This document shows, in pieces, positions 52,085-61,158 of a DNA stretch of 64,000 nt. The translations under genes and the position numbers were made by a program. The DNA lies in the NCBI RefSeq assembly GCF_004005855.1, contig NZ_SACL01000016.1, positions 1 through 64,000 of the forward strand, written 5' to 3'. Source of the stretch: Rhodovarius crocodyli (GTDB lineage Bacteria; Pseudomonadota; Alphaproteobacteria; Acetobacterales; Acetobacteraceae). The notes under the pieces are model-generated. The model had not been told where the DNA came from. It did not search any database and was given only the letters and a program-made list of their open reading frames with translations. How positions within the stretch are numbered: position 1 is the first letter of the stretch; each line of letters begins with the position of its first letter.

Positions 52085-53880
52085 AGCTCCTCCTTCAGCA
52101 TCTCCAGGCGCAGCCACTCCTCTTCGGCCTCGGCCAGCGCCTGCTGGCGCTGGGCCAGGGCGTCGCTGCGCTGCTGGAAACCCTTGGGGTCGCGGGAGAA
52201 CAGCCCCGGATCGGCGAGCCACTTCTCCAGCACCGCGATCTCCTGGCCCAGCTTCTCCATCTGGCCGGGCAGGCTGGCCAGCGCGTGCTGGTCCTTGAAG
52301 GACATCTTCTTCGAGGGCGCGCTGTCCGGGCGCGGCTCGGCGGCCGCCTTGGCCTTCACGGGCGCCGCCACCGTGCGCGCCGTCACACCCTCTCCGCGCT
52401 GGTTCAGCATGTCGGAATAGCCGCCGGCATATTCCTGCCAGCGCCCGTCGCCCTCGCTCATGATCACGCTGGTGCAGACGCGGTCCAGGAAGTCACGGTC
52501 ATGGCTGACCAGCAGCACCGTGCCGCCGTAATCGGCCAGCAGGTCCTGCAGCAGGTCCAGCGTCTCCAGGTCCAGGTCGTTGGTCGGCTCGTCCAGCACC
52601 AGCAGGTTGCTGGGCATGGCGAGCGCGCGCGCCAGCAGCAGCCGCCCGCGCTCCCCGCCCGAGAGCTTGCCCACCGGCGTGCGCGCCTGCTGCGGCTGGA
52701 ACAGGAAGTCCTGCATATAGCCCATCACATGGCGCGGCTGCCCGCCGACCCAGACCTGGTCGCCGCGCCCGTCGGTCAGCGTGTCGGCCAGGCTGCGGTC
52801 AGGGTCCAGGCTGCCGCGCATCTGCTCCAGCGTGGCCATTTCCAGATTGGTGCCGAGCTTGATGGTGCCGCTGTCCGGCGCCAGCGCCCCGGTCAGGATG
52901 TTCAGCAGCGTGGTCTTGCCCGCGCCATTGGCGCCCACGATGCCGACCCGGTCGCCCTTGATGATCCGGGTCGAGAAATCCCGCACCACCGTGCGCTCGC
53001 CCCAGGCCTTGGTCACATCCTCGGCCGAGATCACCAGCGTGCCGGAACCCGTGGCCTCGGCGGCCTGCATGGTGGCGGTTCCCGTGGGGCGCACGCGGCT
53101 GCGGCGCGCCTCGCGCAGTGCCGCAAGCTCCGCCACGCGGCGGACATTGCGCTTGCGCCGGGCCGTCACGCCATAGCGCATCCAGTGCTCCTCGCGGACG
53201 ATCTGGCGGTCCAGCTTGTGGGCCTCGCGCTCCTCCTCCTCCAGCACCTGCTCTCGCCAGGCCTCGAACTCGCCGAAGCCGCGATCGGCCCGGCGCGTGA
53301 TGCCGCGGTCGAGCCACAGCGTGGCCTTGGAAAGCCCGGACAGAAAGCGCCTGTCATGGCTGATGAGCACCAGCGCGCCACGCATGGAGGCCAGCTCGCC
53401 CTCAAGCCATTCGATGGCCGGCAGGTCCAGGTGGTTGGTGGGTTCGTCCAGCAGCAGGATGTCGGGCGCGGGCGCCAGCGCCCGGGCCAATGCCGCACGT
53501 CGCGTCTCACCGCCCGAAAGGTTGCCGGGCGTCTCGTCCCCCGTCAGGCCCAGCCCCTCCAGCAGGTTGCGGGCGCGATAGGGCTCATCTGCCGGGCCGA
53601 GGCCCGCCATCACATAATCCAGCACCGTGGCATGGCCCGACAGGTCGGGCTCCTGCGGCAGATAGCGCAGGGTTGCGCCGGGCTGCAGGAAGCGAGTGCC
53701 GGTCTCGGCCTGCAATTCGCCCGCCGCGATGCGCAGCAGCGTGGACTTGCCGCTGCCGTTGCGCCCGACCAGCGCCAGGCGCTCTCCAGGTGAGACCGAC
53801 AGCGAGGCCCCGTTCAGCAGCGGCGCGCCGCCCAGCGTGAAACTGATGCTGTCGAGGATGAGAAGCGGAGGAGCGGCCAT
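52075..53880 (-). CDS. uup: ABC-F family ATPase, Uup type
   Basis: A 601-residue soluble protein with two ABC domains and no membrane segment. Walker A motifs are GRNGSGKST and GANGAGKTT, signatures LSGGETRRAALARAL and LSGGERGRLLLARAL, and Walker B LLLDEPTNHLDL and LVLDEPTNDLDL. A charged linker (about 210-270) and a C-terminal coiled-coil (from SFKDQHALASLPGQMEKLGQE on) mark it as Uup rather than EttA. ABC-F proteins act on the ribosome; Uup also affects transposon excision. No partner gene is adjacent. Confidence 0.93.
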   Translation of the reverse strand: MAAPPLLILDSISFTLGGAPLLNGASLSVSPGERLALVGRNGSGKSTLLRIAAGELQAETGTRFLQPGATLRYLPQEPDLSGHATVLDYVMAGLGPADEPYRARNLLEGLGLTGDETPGNLSGGETRRAALARALAPAPDILLLDEPTNHLDLPAIEWLEGELASMRGALVLISHDRRFLSGLSKATLWLDRGITRRADRGFGEFEAWREQVLEEEEREAHKLDRQIVREEHWMRYGVTARRKRNVRRVAELAALREARRSRVRPTGTATMQAAEATGSGTLVISAEDVTKAWGERTVVRDFSTRIIKGDRVGIVGANGAGKTTLLNILTGALAPDSGTIKLGTNLEMATLEQMRGSLDPDRSLADTLTDGRGDQVWVGGQPRHVMGYMQDFLFQPQQARTPVGKLSGGERGRLLLARALAMPSNLLVLDEPTNDLDLETLDLLQDLLADYGGTVLLVSHDRDFLDRVCTSVIMSEGDGRWQEYAGGYSDMLNQRGEGVTARTVAAPVKAKAAAEPRPDSAPSKKMSFKDQHALASLPGQMEKLGQEIAVLEKWLADPGLFSRDPKGFQQRSDALAQRQQALAEAEEEWLRLEMLKEELGG

Positions 53881-53911
53881 GGGGCGCGGATGACGCCCCC
53901 GGCGCCCCGCG

Positions 53912-54394
53912 TCAAGTCGCCGCGCGCTTCCGGATCAGGTAGCGATGCCGCCCCTCCAGCACCAGCTCGCCCTTCTGGTTGTGGATGGTGCTGGCCAGCC
54001 CCACCACGCCGGTACTGCGGTTGGGCGACAGCTCATCCACCGTCAGGCAGGGGTACAGCGTGTCCCCCACGAAGACCGGCGCCAGGAAACGGCTGGACTG
54101 CTCCAGGAACGCCTTCAGCGAATCCTCCACCAGATGCGGAAAGATGCCGGCCCCCGCCGCCGTCTGGATCGCCACCTGGAAGCCATGCGCCAACATGTGC
54201 GGCATGCCGTGGCGGCGGCAGTATTCCACGTCATAATGCACGGGATGGTTGTCGCCGCTGGCCGCCTGGAAGGCCAGGAAGATCGCCTCCGTCATGGTGC
54301 GGCTCGGCAGCGGAAACCGCTCGCCCATCGTGAAATCCTCAAACCAGCGCTGCTGCGCCACCATGCGGTGCTGGCTAGGGTCAAAACTGCTCAT
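53912..54394 (-). CDS. MaoC-like hotdog-fold dehydratase
   Basis: A 160-residue single-hotdog protein of the MaoC/R-specific enoyl-CoA hydratase family. The hydratase motif with Asp and His is AASGDNHPVHYDVEYCR. The following helix LAHGFQVAIQTAAGAG and GDTLYPCLTVDEL are also conserved. A hydratase on an acyl-CoA is likely; chain length cannot be predicted. It is divergent from the YbaK gene with a 43-bp gap and lies 31 nt upstream of uup. Confidence 0.88.
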   Translation of the reverse strand: MSSFDPSQHRMVAQQRWFEDFTMGERFPLPSRTMTEAIFLAFQAASGDNHPVHYDVEYCRRHGMPHMLAHGFQVAIQTAAGAGIFPHLVEDSLKAFLEQSSRFLAPVFVGDTLYPCLTVDELSPNRSTGVVGLASTIHNQKGELVLEGRHRYLIRKRAAT

Positions 54395-54437
54395 CAGCGG
54401 CGTTTCCCGGTTGTTTCGCCGAGGCTATCTTCCGCCC

Positions 54438-54911
54438 ATGTCAAAGACCACCCGCGCCACCCAGGCGCTGGCCCAGGCCGGCATCGCCTTCACCCTGCGC
54501 CCCTATGACTATGACCCCGGTTCCGAGCGCGTGGGGCTGCAGGCCGCCGAGGCGCTGGGCGAAGACCCACGCCGGGTGCTGAAAACCCTGATGGTGGAAG
54601 TCGACGGCAAGCCGGGCTGCGTCGTCATCCCCTCAGACCAGGAACTGTCGATGAAACGCGTCGCCGCGGCCTTCGGCGGCAAATCCGCCCAGATGATGAA
54701 ACCACCCGTGGCCGAACGCCTGACGGGCTTCGTCGTCGGGGGCATCAGCCCCTTCGGCCAGAAGAAACGCGTGCCCACCGCCATCGAGGCCAGCGCCATG
54801 ACCCACGCCACCGTGCTGATCAACGGCGGCCAACGCGGCCTGCTGCTGGAACTGACACCAAACGACGCGGCGACACTCACAGGCGCGGCGGCGGTTCCGC
54901 TGGTGGCGTGA
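54438..54911 (+). CDS. ybaK: YbaK/EbsC-type Cys-tRNA(Pro)/Cys-tRNA(Cys) deacylase
   Basis: A 157-residue trans-editing enzyme that hydrolyses mischarged Cys-tRNA. The YbaK fold is clear: a conserved Lys in VLKTLMVEVDG, CVVIPSDQELSMKRVAAAFGGK, VGGISPFGQKKRVPTAIE and VLINGGQRGLLLEL. The frame is open further upstream, but the ATG at 54438 gives the family start. It ends at repeat copy C. Confidence 0.93.
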   Translation: MSKTTRATQALAQAGIAFTLRPYDYDPGSERVGLQAAEALGEDPRRVLKTLMVEVDGKPGCVVIPSDQELSMKRVAAAFGGKSAQMMKPPVAERLTGFVVGGISPFGQKKRVPTAIEASAMTHATVLINGGQRGLLLELTPNDAATLTGAAAVPLVA

Positions 54912-54913
54912 GG

Positions 54914-55172
54914 GCTCGTCCCGGGGGCTTCACCCCCGGACCCTGACCAAGGGCTCTGCCCTTGGAACCCGCCAAAGGCCGAAAGGCCTTCGGAAACCGG
55001 GGGCTGAAAGTGTGAGGAAGGGGCAGCGTAGTCGCGCCGAGCCGATGGGCGCTCCGAGCCTCTTCCTCACACTTTCAGAATACTCACGGGGGTCCAGGGG
55101 CCACAGGCTCCTGGCGGGGTGCAGGGGCGGCGCCCCTGCGCGGGGGTCCGGGGGCAAGGCCCCCGAAGCGCG
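54914..55172. repeat. Intergenic multi-hairpin repeat, copy C, inverted (between ybaK and purQ)
   Basis: This copy is inverted relative to A and B: the GCCAAAGGCC...CCGG block precedes the central stem, and the CCAGGGGCC/GGCTCCTGG stem follows it. The central stem joins 55004-55024 to 55058-55078 with 20/21 pairs. Compared with copy B one G-C pair is A-T here on both arms (left TGAGGAAG, right CTTCCTCA), a compensatory change. GCAGGGGC/GCCCCTGC-type and CGGGGGC/GCCCCCG hairpins complete it. Again it sits between convergent stops. Confidence 0.85.
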
Positions 55173-55175
55173 CCC

Positions 55176-55853
55176 TCAGGCTGCCGTCAGGAAGCTGTCG
55201 GCCAGGCCCTGGAACATCGGCAGCCCGTCTTCGCCGCCGACCAGCGGGTCCACGCAGTTTTCCGGGTGCGGCATCATGCCCATCACGCGCAGGTTGGGCG
55301 ACAGGATGCCGGCGATGCTGTTGATGCTGCCGTTCCGGTTTTCGCCGGTGTAGCGCAGGGAGACGAGGCGTTCGCCTTCCAGGCGGGCCAGGGTCTCGTC
55401 GTCGCAGAAGTAGTTGCCGTCGCCGTGGGCCATGGTGGCGCGGAATTCCTGGCCCTGCTGGTAGCCGCGGGTATAGGCGGTGTCGGCGCGCTCGACCTTC
55501 ATCGTGCAGTCCATCGCCAGGAAGCGCAGCGAGGCGTTCTTCAGCAGCGCGCCGGGCAGCAGTCCGGCCTCGCAGAGCATCTGGAAGCCGTTGCACACGC
55601 CCAGCACATGCCCGCCGCGAGCGGCGAAACCCTTCACTTCGGCCATCAGCGGGCTCTGCGCGGCCATGGCGCCGCAGCGCAGATAGTCGCCGTAGGAGAA
55701 GCCGCCGGGCAGCACCACCAGGTCCAGGCCCTGGGGCAGCGCGGTGTCGCGATGCCACAGCATGGCGGGCTTGCGGCCGGTCACGCGTTCCAGCGCGATC
55801 GCCATGTCGCGCTCGCGGTTGGTGCCGGGGAAGACGATGATGGCGGCCTTCAT
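55176..55853 (-). CDS. purQ: Phosphoribosylformylglycinamidine synthase glutaminase subunit
   Basis: A 225-residue class I glutamine amidotransferase supplying ammonia to PurL in purine synthesis. The nucleophile is C87 in GVCNGFQ, with H196 and E198 in [15 protein letters not shown] at the start and [13 protein letters not shown] are typical. purS and purC are upstream; purL, which often follows, is absent here. It starts 5 nt after a small membrane protein gene, so the cluster is one operon. Confidence 0.97.
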   Translation of the reverse strand: MKAAIIVFPGTNRERDMAIALERVTGRKPAMLWHRDTALPQGLDLVVLPGGFSYGDYLRCGAMAAQSPLMAEVKGFAARGGHVLGVCNGFQMLCEAGLLPGALLKNASLRFLAMDCTMKVERADTAYTRGYQQGQEFRATMAHGDGNYFCDDETLARLEGERLVSLRYTGENRNGSINSIAGILSPNLRVMGMMPHPENCVDPLVGGEDGLPMFQGLADSFLTAA

Positions 55854-55858
55854 GGGGA

Positions 55859-56212
55859 TTATTCCTGATCGGCTGGGAGTGTGGGGCGACCGGCCTCGCG
55901 GCCCGGCAACAGATGGCGGAAAAGCGCCTGGCGCGCACGGATTTCTTCGCGCGAGGGCTTCTGAACGGTGATCTCGCGGTCAGGCTGCATGGCGGCGTGG
56001 CCCATCAGCGCGGTCATCAGCAGCACGGGGATGGCCAGCATGCAGGCCGGCAGCAGGGTGCGCGGCGGCAGGGCGCAGCGCCAGGCGCGCGGCATCAGCC
56101 AGCGCAGCAGCAGCATCAGCGGGAAGGCGAGGACCAGCAGCCCCAGCATCACCGCGGCCACGATCAGCACCGGCAGCACCGGGAAATACATGAACGCCGC
56201 AGAGAACCCCAT
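55859..56212 (-). CDS. Small membrane protein of unknown function in the purine operon
   Basis: A 117-residue protein with two long hydrophobic stretches (about 7-36 and 46-70), then a soluble tail with charged residues ([21 protein letters not shown]). A perfect AGGAGG lies 7 nt before the ATG, so it is well translated. It sits between the 72-residue membrane protein and purQ. I recognise no family. Position alone suggests co-expression with purine synthesis. Confidence 0.65.
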   Translation of the reverse strand: MGFSAAFMYFPVLPVLIVAAVMLGLLVLAFPLMLLLRWLMPRAWRCALPPRTLLPACMLAIPVLLMTALMGHAAMQPDREITVQKPSREEIRARQALFRHLLPGREAGRPTLPADQE

Positions 56213-56260
56213 GCCGCAACCTCCTGTCGCGGGCAGGGCTGGCGTACCGGCCCCGCTGCC

Positions 56261-56479
56261 TCATGACAGCCAGATCCGCAGCCATTGCAGCCCGCCCAGC
56301 ACCAGCATGGTGGTCACGGCGGCGATGGCGGCGGCCGTGACCCAGCGATCGATCCGGCGCTTCTGGCGCGCGGCGAAACCCTGGGCTGGCCCGATGCCCT
56401 TGCGCCGCTCCCGCCAGGTCAGGCCCATGGCGGCAGCGACTGTGAGCACCAGCATCATGAAAAGCGAAAGTTTGACCAT
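56261..56479 (-). CDS. Small twin-TM protein of unknown function
   Basis: A 72-residue protein with TM1 about 3-19 (LSLFMMLVLTVAAAMGL), a basic loop (WRERRKGIGP...RQKRRIDRW) and TM2 about 49-66. The layout resembles small HIG1/twin-arginine-like helical hairpin proteins, although no clear family motif is seen. The ATG at 56479 (MVKLSLF) is preferred over an upstream in-frame ATG because it opens the hydrophobic segment. It lies between purS and another small membrane protein. Confidence 0.6.
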   Translation of the reverse strand: MVKLSLFMMLVLTVAAAMGLTWRERRKGIGPAQGFAARQKRRIDRWVTAAAIAAVTTMLVLGGLQWLRIWLS

Positions 56480-56551
56480 GGCGTTACTGCAAGTTGCGCC
56501 GCAGCAGCCATGCGCTGCCGGCATACCGAAAACGGCAAGCCGGCACGGACG

Positions 56552-56791
56552 TCACGCCACCTCGACCGAGAAGCTCTCGATCACGGTGTTGGCCAGCAGC
56601 TTGCGGGCCATGTCCTCGGCCGTGGCCTTGGCCTTGGCGGGGTCCGTCTCGGCCACATCCAGGATGATGACCTTGCCGGCGCGGACATCGTCCACGCCGG
56701 AGAAGCCGAGGCCGCCCAGCGCCTGCTGGATGGCCTTGCCCTGCGGGTCCAGCACGCCGTTCTTCGGCATGACGGTGACACGAAGCTTCAC
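56552..56791 (-). CDS. purS: Phosphoribosylformylglycinamidine synthase subunit PurS
   Basis: A 79-residue small subunit bridging PurL and PurQ in the bacterial three-part FGAM synthase. It shows [19 protein letters not shown] and [18 protein letters not shown]. The GTG start overlaps the purC stop (GTGA), and the family begins exactly here, so the longer open frame upstream is not used. A separate PurS means that PurL elsewhere should be the short form. Confidence 0.94.
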   Translation of the reverse strand: MKLRVTVMPKNGVLDPQGKAIQQALGGLGFSGVDDVRAGKVIILDVAETDPAKAKATAEDMARKLLANTVIESFSVEVA

Positions 56792-57552
56792 TGCATGGTC
56801 TCCGGGCCCTTGAGGTCGCGGATGCCGGCTTCGGGCAGGATGCCGAGGCGCCGCGCCACTTCCTGATAGGCTTCCTCGACCTTGCCCAGGTCGCGGCGGA
56901 AGCGGTCCTTGTCCATCTTCTCGCCGGTCTTGGCGTCCCACAGGCGGCAGTTGTCGGGGCTGATCTCATCGGCCAGCACCAGGCGCATCTCGTCGTTTTC
57001 CCAGATGCGTCCGAACTCCAGCTTGAAGTCCACCAGAACGATGCCGACGCCCAGCAGCAGGCCGGACAGGAAGTCGTTCACGCGCAGGGTCATCTGCACG
57101 ATCTCGTCGATGTCCTGCGTGCTGGCCCAGCCGAAGGCCGTGATGTGCTCTTCGCTCACCATCGGGTCCTGCAGGCCGTCGTTCTTGTAGTAGTACTCGA
57201 TGATAGAGCGCGGCAGGCGCGTGCCTTCCTGGATGCCCAGGCGGGTCGAGAGGCTGCCGGCGGCGACATTGCGCACCACGACCTCGAGCGGAATGATCTC
57301 GACCTCACGCACCAGCTGCTCGCGCATGTTCAGGCGGCGGATGAAGTGCGTGGGGATGCCGATTTCCGCCAGGCGCGTCATCAGATATTCGCTGATGCGG
57401 TTGTTGAGCACGCCCTTACCGGTGATCGTGCCCTTCTTCTGCGCGTTGAAGGCGGTGGCGTCGTCCTTGAAGTACTGGACGATCGTGCCGGGCTCGGGCC
57501 CCTCAAAGAGGATCTTGGCCTTGCCCTCATAGAGCTGACGCCTGCGTGCCAT
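56788..57552 (-). CDS. purC: SAICAR synthase
   Basis: A 254-residue ATP-dependent ligase joining aspartate to CAIR in purine synthesis. [16 protein letters not shown] opens the protein. [31 protein letters not shown] and [12 protein letters not shown] are the family motifs. AAGGA is 8 nt before the ATG; open sequence upstream is antisense-like. It overlaps purS by 4 nt and follows the TANGO2-like gene by 40 nt. Confidence 0.97.
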   Translation of the reverse strand: MARRRQLYEGKAKILFEGPEPGTIVQYFKDDATAFNAQKKGTITGKGVLNNRISEYLMTRLAEIGIPTHFIRRLNMREQLVREVEIIPLEVVVRNVAAGSLSTRLGIQEGTRLPRSIIEYYYKNDGLQDPMVSEEHITAFGWASTQDIDEIVQMTLRVNDFLSGLLLGVGIVLVDFKLEFGRIWENDEMRLVLADEISPDNCRLWDAKTGEKMDKDRFRRDLGKVEEAYQEVARRLGILPEAGIRDLKGPETMQ

Positions 57553-57592
57553 GGCGGAATTCCTTGAGTGCGGGGGCGGTATAGCAGCGGGT

Positions 57593-58312
57593 TTACGGAA
57601 GGGCCACAGGCCGAAATGGCGTCTGGCCGGGCTGAACGGTTCGGAAATGCCATTCCTGCCATGCGCTGAGCGCGAGAATCGAGCTGGAAACGGTGCCGAA
57701 GCCGCCTTCGGCCGGCAGGCAGAGCTGCTCGGCACGGTTTCCACCCGTATCTGCCAGCAGTGCCGGCCAGTCGCCCCAGTCGGCGGGCGAATCCGGCGCA
57801 CGCGCTCCGCGCCATACAGGCAGGTGGCGCGCGATGCGCGAGGCGTTCATGTCGTTGGGGGAATGGGCGGTCACCATCGACAGCCCGGCAGGCAGCACCT
57901 GCGCCTCCGCGCGGCCGCTGCCAAGCCCGGCCAGAAAGACGCCGCCCCTGGCGTCGGCCACCACCATGTTGAACGGACGCCACTGCCCGGCATCCAGGTT
58001 CCGGACGATATCGGCGGCCTCGGCCGCCGTGCGGCCGGCCAGGGCGATCAGGGGAAGTTCCCCGCGCGAGCGCTTACCGGGCGCGGGGCCCAGGCTGCCC
58101 ACCCTGTTCAGCACGGCGGACACGACGCCGTAGCGGTTGATGGCCATCCATGTGCCACCCGCCATGCGGTCGATGCCACCGATGATGTCAGGATGATCGG
58201 GCCAATGCGCGGCCGGAGGCGCCCAGGGGCGCTCCAGCATTTCGTCGCGATTGGCGGCCAGCATGACCGGCCAGGCATGGCCCGGCCGGTGCAGCAGGAA
58301 AACGGTGCACAT
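57593..58312 (-). CDS. NRDE/TANGO2-family protein
   Basis: A 239-residue protein starting with the conserved Cys-2 (MCTVFLLHR) and carrying the name-giving motif [11 protein letters not shown] near residue 20. [19 protein letters not shown] and SSSILALS follow. The family (animal TANGO2 and bacterial relatives) has been linked to haem or lipid handling, but the biochemistry is unsettled. It is embedded in the purine cluster between purB and purC on the same strand. Confidence 0.87.
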   Translation of the reverse strand: MCTVFLLHRPGHAWPVMLAANRDEMLERPWAPPAAHWPDHPDIIGGIDRMAGGTWMAINRYGVVSAVLNRVGSLGPAPGKRSRGELPLIALAGRTAAEAADIVRNLDAGQWRPFNMVVADARGGVFLAGLGSGRAEAQVLPAGLSMVTAHSPNDMNASRIARHLPVWRGARAPDSPADWGDWPALLADTGGNRAEQLCLPAEGGFGTVSSSILALSAWQEWHFRTVQPGQTPFRPVALP

Positions 58313-58345
58313 GCCGGGGGTTATGCCCCCGGCACGCTGCTCAGG

Positions 58346-58681
58346 CTACCACCGGCGCCAGTGGCCGTGGCCGTGACCATGACCGCGCCAGGCCCAGGGA
58401 GGCGGGCCATACGCATACCGCGGCGGCGGAACGTAGACCGGCGGCGGCACATAGACCGGACGCGGGGCCACATAGACCGGCGGGGGCGGCGGCACATAGA
58501 CCGGCCGGGGCGCCACATAGACAGGCGCGGGGGCCACATAGGCGGGCGCGGGTGCCGCGTAGCCGCCATAGCCACCAGGCTTGCCGTCATAATACTGCGC
58601 GGACGCGCTCGCGGGGGTCAGAGCGATGCCGGCGCCGAACACCAGCGCCGGAACCGCCAGAAGCTTCAACAGGGGTCGCAT
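58346..58681 (-). CDS. Secreted Tyr/Pro-rich repeat protein with His-Gly tail
   Basis: A 111-residue exported protein with signal peptide (LLAVPALVFGAGIALTPASASAQ). The mature part is built from short repeats such as YVAPAPVYVAPRPVYVPPP and ends in GHGHGHGHWRRW. AAGGAGG lies 9 nt before the ATG. Repeats are also visible in the DNA (CACATAGACCGG units about every 30 bp), suggesting growth by slippage. An envelope structural or metal-binding (His-rich) role is possible. No family is recognised. Confidence 0.75.
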   Translation of the reverse strand: MRPLLKLLAVPALVFGAGIALTPASASAQYYDGKPGGYGGYAAPAPAYVAPAPVYVAPRPVYVPPPPPVYVAPRPVYVPPPVYVPPPRYAYGPPPWAWRGHGHGHGHWRRW

Positions 58682-58748
58682 TGGCTGGTTCCTCCTTAGC
58701 GAATAACGAGGAACATGGCCCCTGGTTGCGGCGGAAAAAGGGCGGGAT

Positions 58749-60080
58749 TCAGCCGAAAACGCGGGAGAAGATCGTCTCCACATTCACGAAGTCGCGGTTG
58801 GGGTCCATCACCTTGTCCAGGGTCGCACCGTCGATGCGCGCGGCCACTTCCGGGCTCGCCAGCAGGTTGTCGCGGAACTTCTTCGCATCGCCCTTGCCCA
58901 GCTTCGTCCAGGTCTCCATCGCGGCCTTCTGGACGGCAGCGTAGGATTCCTCGCGTGACAGCCCGGCCTGGGTCAGGGCCAGCAGCACCTTCTGGCTGTG
59001 CACCACGCCGCCCAGGCTTTCGAGGTTCTCGGTCATGCGCTCGGGGTAGACGGTCAGCTTGTCGATCATGCCGGCCAGCCGCATCAGCGCGAAGTCGAGC
59101 CCGATGGTCGCGTCCGGGCCGATCACGCGCTCGACCGAGGAGTGGCTGATGTCGCGCTCATGCCACAGCGCCACATTCTCCAGCGCGGGGTGGGCATAGC
59201 CGCGCACCAGGCGCGCGATGCCGGTGATGTTCTCGCTCAGCACCGGGTTGCGCTTATGGGGCATGGCCGAGCTGCCCTTCTGCCCGGCGTGGAAATACTC
59301 CTCCGCCTCGCGCACCTCGGAACGCTGCAGGTGGCGCACCTCGACGGCCAGGCGCTCGACGCCCGAGGCCACCACCGCCAGCGCCGAGAAATAGGCCGCA
59401 TGCCGGTCGCGCGGGATCACCTGGGTGGAGACGGGCTCGACCGTCAGGCCGAGCTTGGCCGCCACATATTCCTCAACGCGCGGGTCGGTGGAGGCAAAGG
59501 TGCCCACGGGGCCGGAGATCGCGCAGGTCGCGACCTCGGCGCGGGCGGCCACCAGGCGGGCGCGGTTGCGGGCGAATTCGGCGTAATGGCCGGCCAGCTT
59601 CAGCCCGAAGGTCGTGGGCTCGGCATGGATGCCGTGGCTGCGGCCGATGGTCGGCGTGAACTTGAACTCGAAGGCGCGCTTCTTCAGCGCGGCCAGCACG
59701 GCGTCCACATCCGCGATCAGCAGGTCCGCCGCGCGCACCATCTGCACGGCCAGCGAGGTGTCCAGCACGTCAGAGCTGGTCATGCCCTGGTGCATGAAAC
59801 GGGCGGATTCGCCGATGCCCTGGCCCATCCAGGTCAGGAAGGCGATGACGTCATGGCGCGTGACGCGCTCGATGGCGTCGATCTCCTCGACGGCGTTGGC
59901 GTCGATGGAGGCGGCGCGGGGCGTGCCCTTCTCGCGGATCTCGCGGGCGGCTTCCTCGGGGATGGTACCGAATTTGGCCATCGCCTCGGCGGCGAGCGCC
60001 TCGATCTCGAACCAGATCCGGTACCGCTCCTCGGGGGACCAGATGGCAGCCATTTCAGGGCGGGTGTAGCGCGGAACCAT
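58749..60080 (-). CDS. purB: Adenylosuccinate lyase
   Basis: A 443-residue fumarase-superfamily enzyme acting twice in purine synthesis. [27 protein letters not shown] is the typical start. [17 protein letters not shown] and the signature loop [17 protein letters not shown] are present. AGGAGG precedes the ATG by 4 nt. It heads the minus-strand run toward purC-purS-purQ. Confidence 0.97.
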   Translation of the reverse strand: MVPRYTRPEMAAIWSPEERYRIWFEIEALAAEAMAKFGTIPEEAAREIREKGTPRAASIDANAVEEIDAIERVTRHDVIAFLTWMGQGIGESARFMHQGMTSSDVLDTSLAVQMVRAADLLIADVDAVLAALKKRAFEFKFTPTIGRSHGIHAEPTTFGLKLAGHYAEFARNRARLVAARAEVATCAISGPVGTFASTDPRVEEYVAAKLGLTVEPVSTQVIPRDRHAAYFSALAVVASGVERLAVEVRHLQRSEVREAEEYFHAGQKGSSAMPHKRNPVLSENITGIARLVRGYAHPALENVALWHERDISHSSVERVIGPDATIGLDFALMRLAGMIDKLTVYPERMTENLESLGGVVHSQKVLLALTQAGLSREESYAAVQKAAMETWTKLGKGDAKKFRDNLLASPEVAARIDGATLDKVMDPNRDFVNVETIFSRVFG

Positions 60081-60252
60081 GCGGCCTCCTGCAAGCGATC
60101 GGGGCAGTGTCGCGCACCGTTTGGCCCCGACGCGGGATCATGTCCAGAGCATGAGGAAATTCGGCATCGGCCATGCGCTTTCGGCTTGCCCAATCATGTC
60201 CAAATGTTTAAGTCCGGCGAGCTAATCAGTTTAGGTCAAGGGGTTCCGGATA

Positions 60253-61020
60253 ATGCCAGAGTGGGTGGTACCGCTACTGCAGGTGTTGATGATCGACATC
60301 GTGCTGGCGGGTGACAATGCGATCGTCGTCGGCATGGCCGCGGCCGGCCTGCCGGCGGAGCAGCGCCGCACGGCCATCCTGTGGGGCATCGGCGCCGCCA
60401 CGATCATGCGCATCGGCTTCGCGGCCATCACCGCGCAGCTGCTGGCCATCGTGGGCATCACGCTGGCGGGCGGCGTGCTGCTGCTGTGGGTCTGCTGGAA
60501 GATGTTCCGCGAACTGCGCCACAGCCATGAGGCAGCGGCCGAGGTCAATGAAGGCGAGGCGAGCGAAGCCCCGCGCAAGACCCTGCCCCAGGCCATCATC
60601 CAGATCCTGGTCGCCGACGTCTCCATGTCGCTCGACAACGTGCTGGCCGTGGCCGGCGCCGCCAAGGACCATCCGTATGTGCTGGTCATCGGCCTGGCCA
60701 TCTCGGTCGTGCTGATGGGCGTGGCCGCGACCTTCATCGCGAACCTGCTGAACAAGCATAAGTGGATCGCCTGGGTCGGCCTGCTGATCATCCTCTACGT
60801 CGCCGGCGCCATGATCTGGGACGGCACGCATGAGGTCGCGGAACGGGTCCCCGGCTCCTATGCCTTCCTGCTGCTGCCGCTGGGCTATGTGGCGATCCCG
60901 GGCGTCTTCCCGCCCTGGCTCTGGGCGGGTGCGACCGTGGTCCAGGTCATCATCATCGCGACCGTCGCCACGCTGGTGGTCGACAGCGTCCTCAAGGCCT
61001 TGCGCCGAGAGAACCACTGA
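60253..61020 (+). CDS. TerC-family membrane protein (first paralogue)
   Basis: A 255-residue integral membrane protein, TerC/Alx (YjbE-type) family, implicated in Mn or other metal efflux. Two internally repeated motifs carry the conserved acidic residues: DIVLAGDNAIVVGMAAAGLP near the N-terminus and DVSMSLDNVLAVAGAAKDHP in the second half. About seven TM helices are visible. The ATG at 60253 has only a weak GGGG ribosome-binding site. A second TerC gene follows 138 bp later. I looked for a Mn (yybP-ykoY) riboswitch upstream and found none. Confidence 0.92.
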   Translation: MPEWVVPLLQVLMIDIVLAGDNAIVVGMAAAGLPAEQRRTAILWGIGAATIMRIGFAAITAQLLAIVGITLAGGVLLLWVCWKMFRELRHSHEAAAEVNEGEASEAPRKTLPQAIIQILVADVSMSLDNVLAVAGAAKDHPYVLVIGLAISVVLMGVAATFIANLLNKHKWIAWVGLLIILYVAGAMIWDGTHEVAERVPGSYAFLLLPLGYVAIPGVFPPWLWAGATVVQVIIIATVATLVVDSVLKALRRENH

Positions 61021-61027
61021 ACCGGCC

Positions 61028-61129
61028 TCTGGTTACATCCCTGTAACCAGACATGGAATTGCCGGGGAGCTCTCCCCGGCCTAAGAAAACTGCGCGGACG
61101 TGCCTCGGGCGCGCCCGCGCTATTTTTTT
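61028..61129 (+). terminator. Tandem hairpins and T7 run between the two terC genes
   Basis: TCTGGTTACA pairs with TGTAACCAGA (61028-61051, perfect 10-bp stem, loop TCCC). Next, GCCGGGGA pairs with TCCCCGGC (61061-61080, loop GCTC). A CGGGCGCGCCCG palindrome (61106-61117) is followed shortly by seven T (61123-61129). Together they can terminate the first terC transcript or attenuate reading into the second. Confidence 0.6.
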
Positions 61130-61158
61130 GGCCGTGCTTCGGGGAGAATTAGGGGCTC

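Noticed and set aside
58440-58560. CRISPR-like repeats (regular CACATAGACCGG units)
   Set aside because: Units are short, in frame and encode the Tyr/Pro repeats of a secreted protein; there are no unique spacers of CRISPR length.
60081-60252. Possible yybP-ykoY manganese riboswitch ahead of the terC genes
   Set aside because: The family is often riboswitch-controlled, but I could not find the conserved core sequences upstream of either gene.
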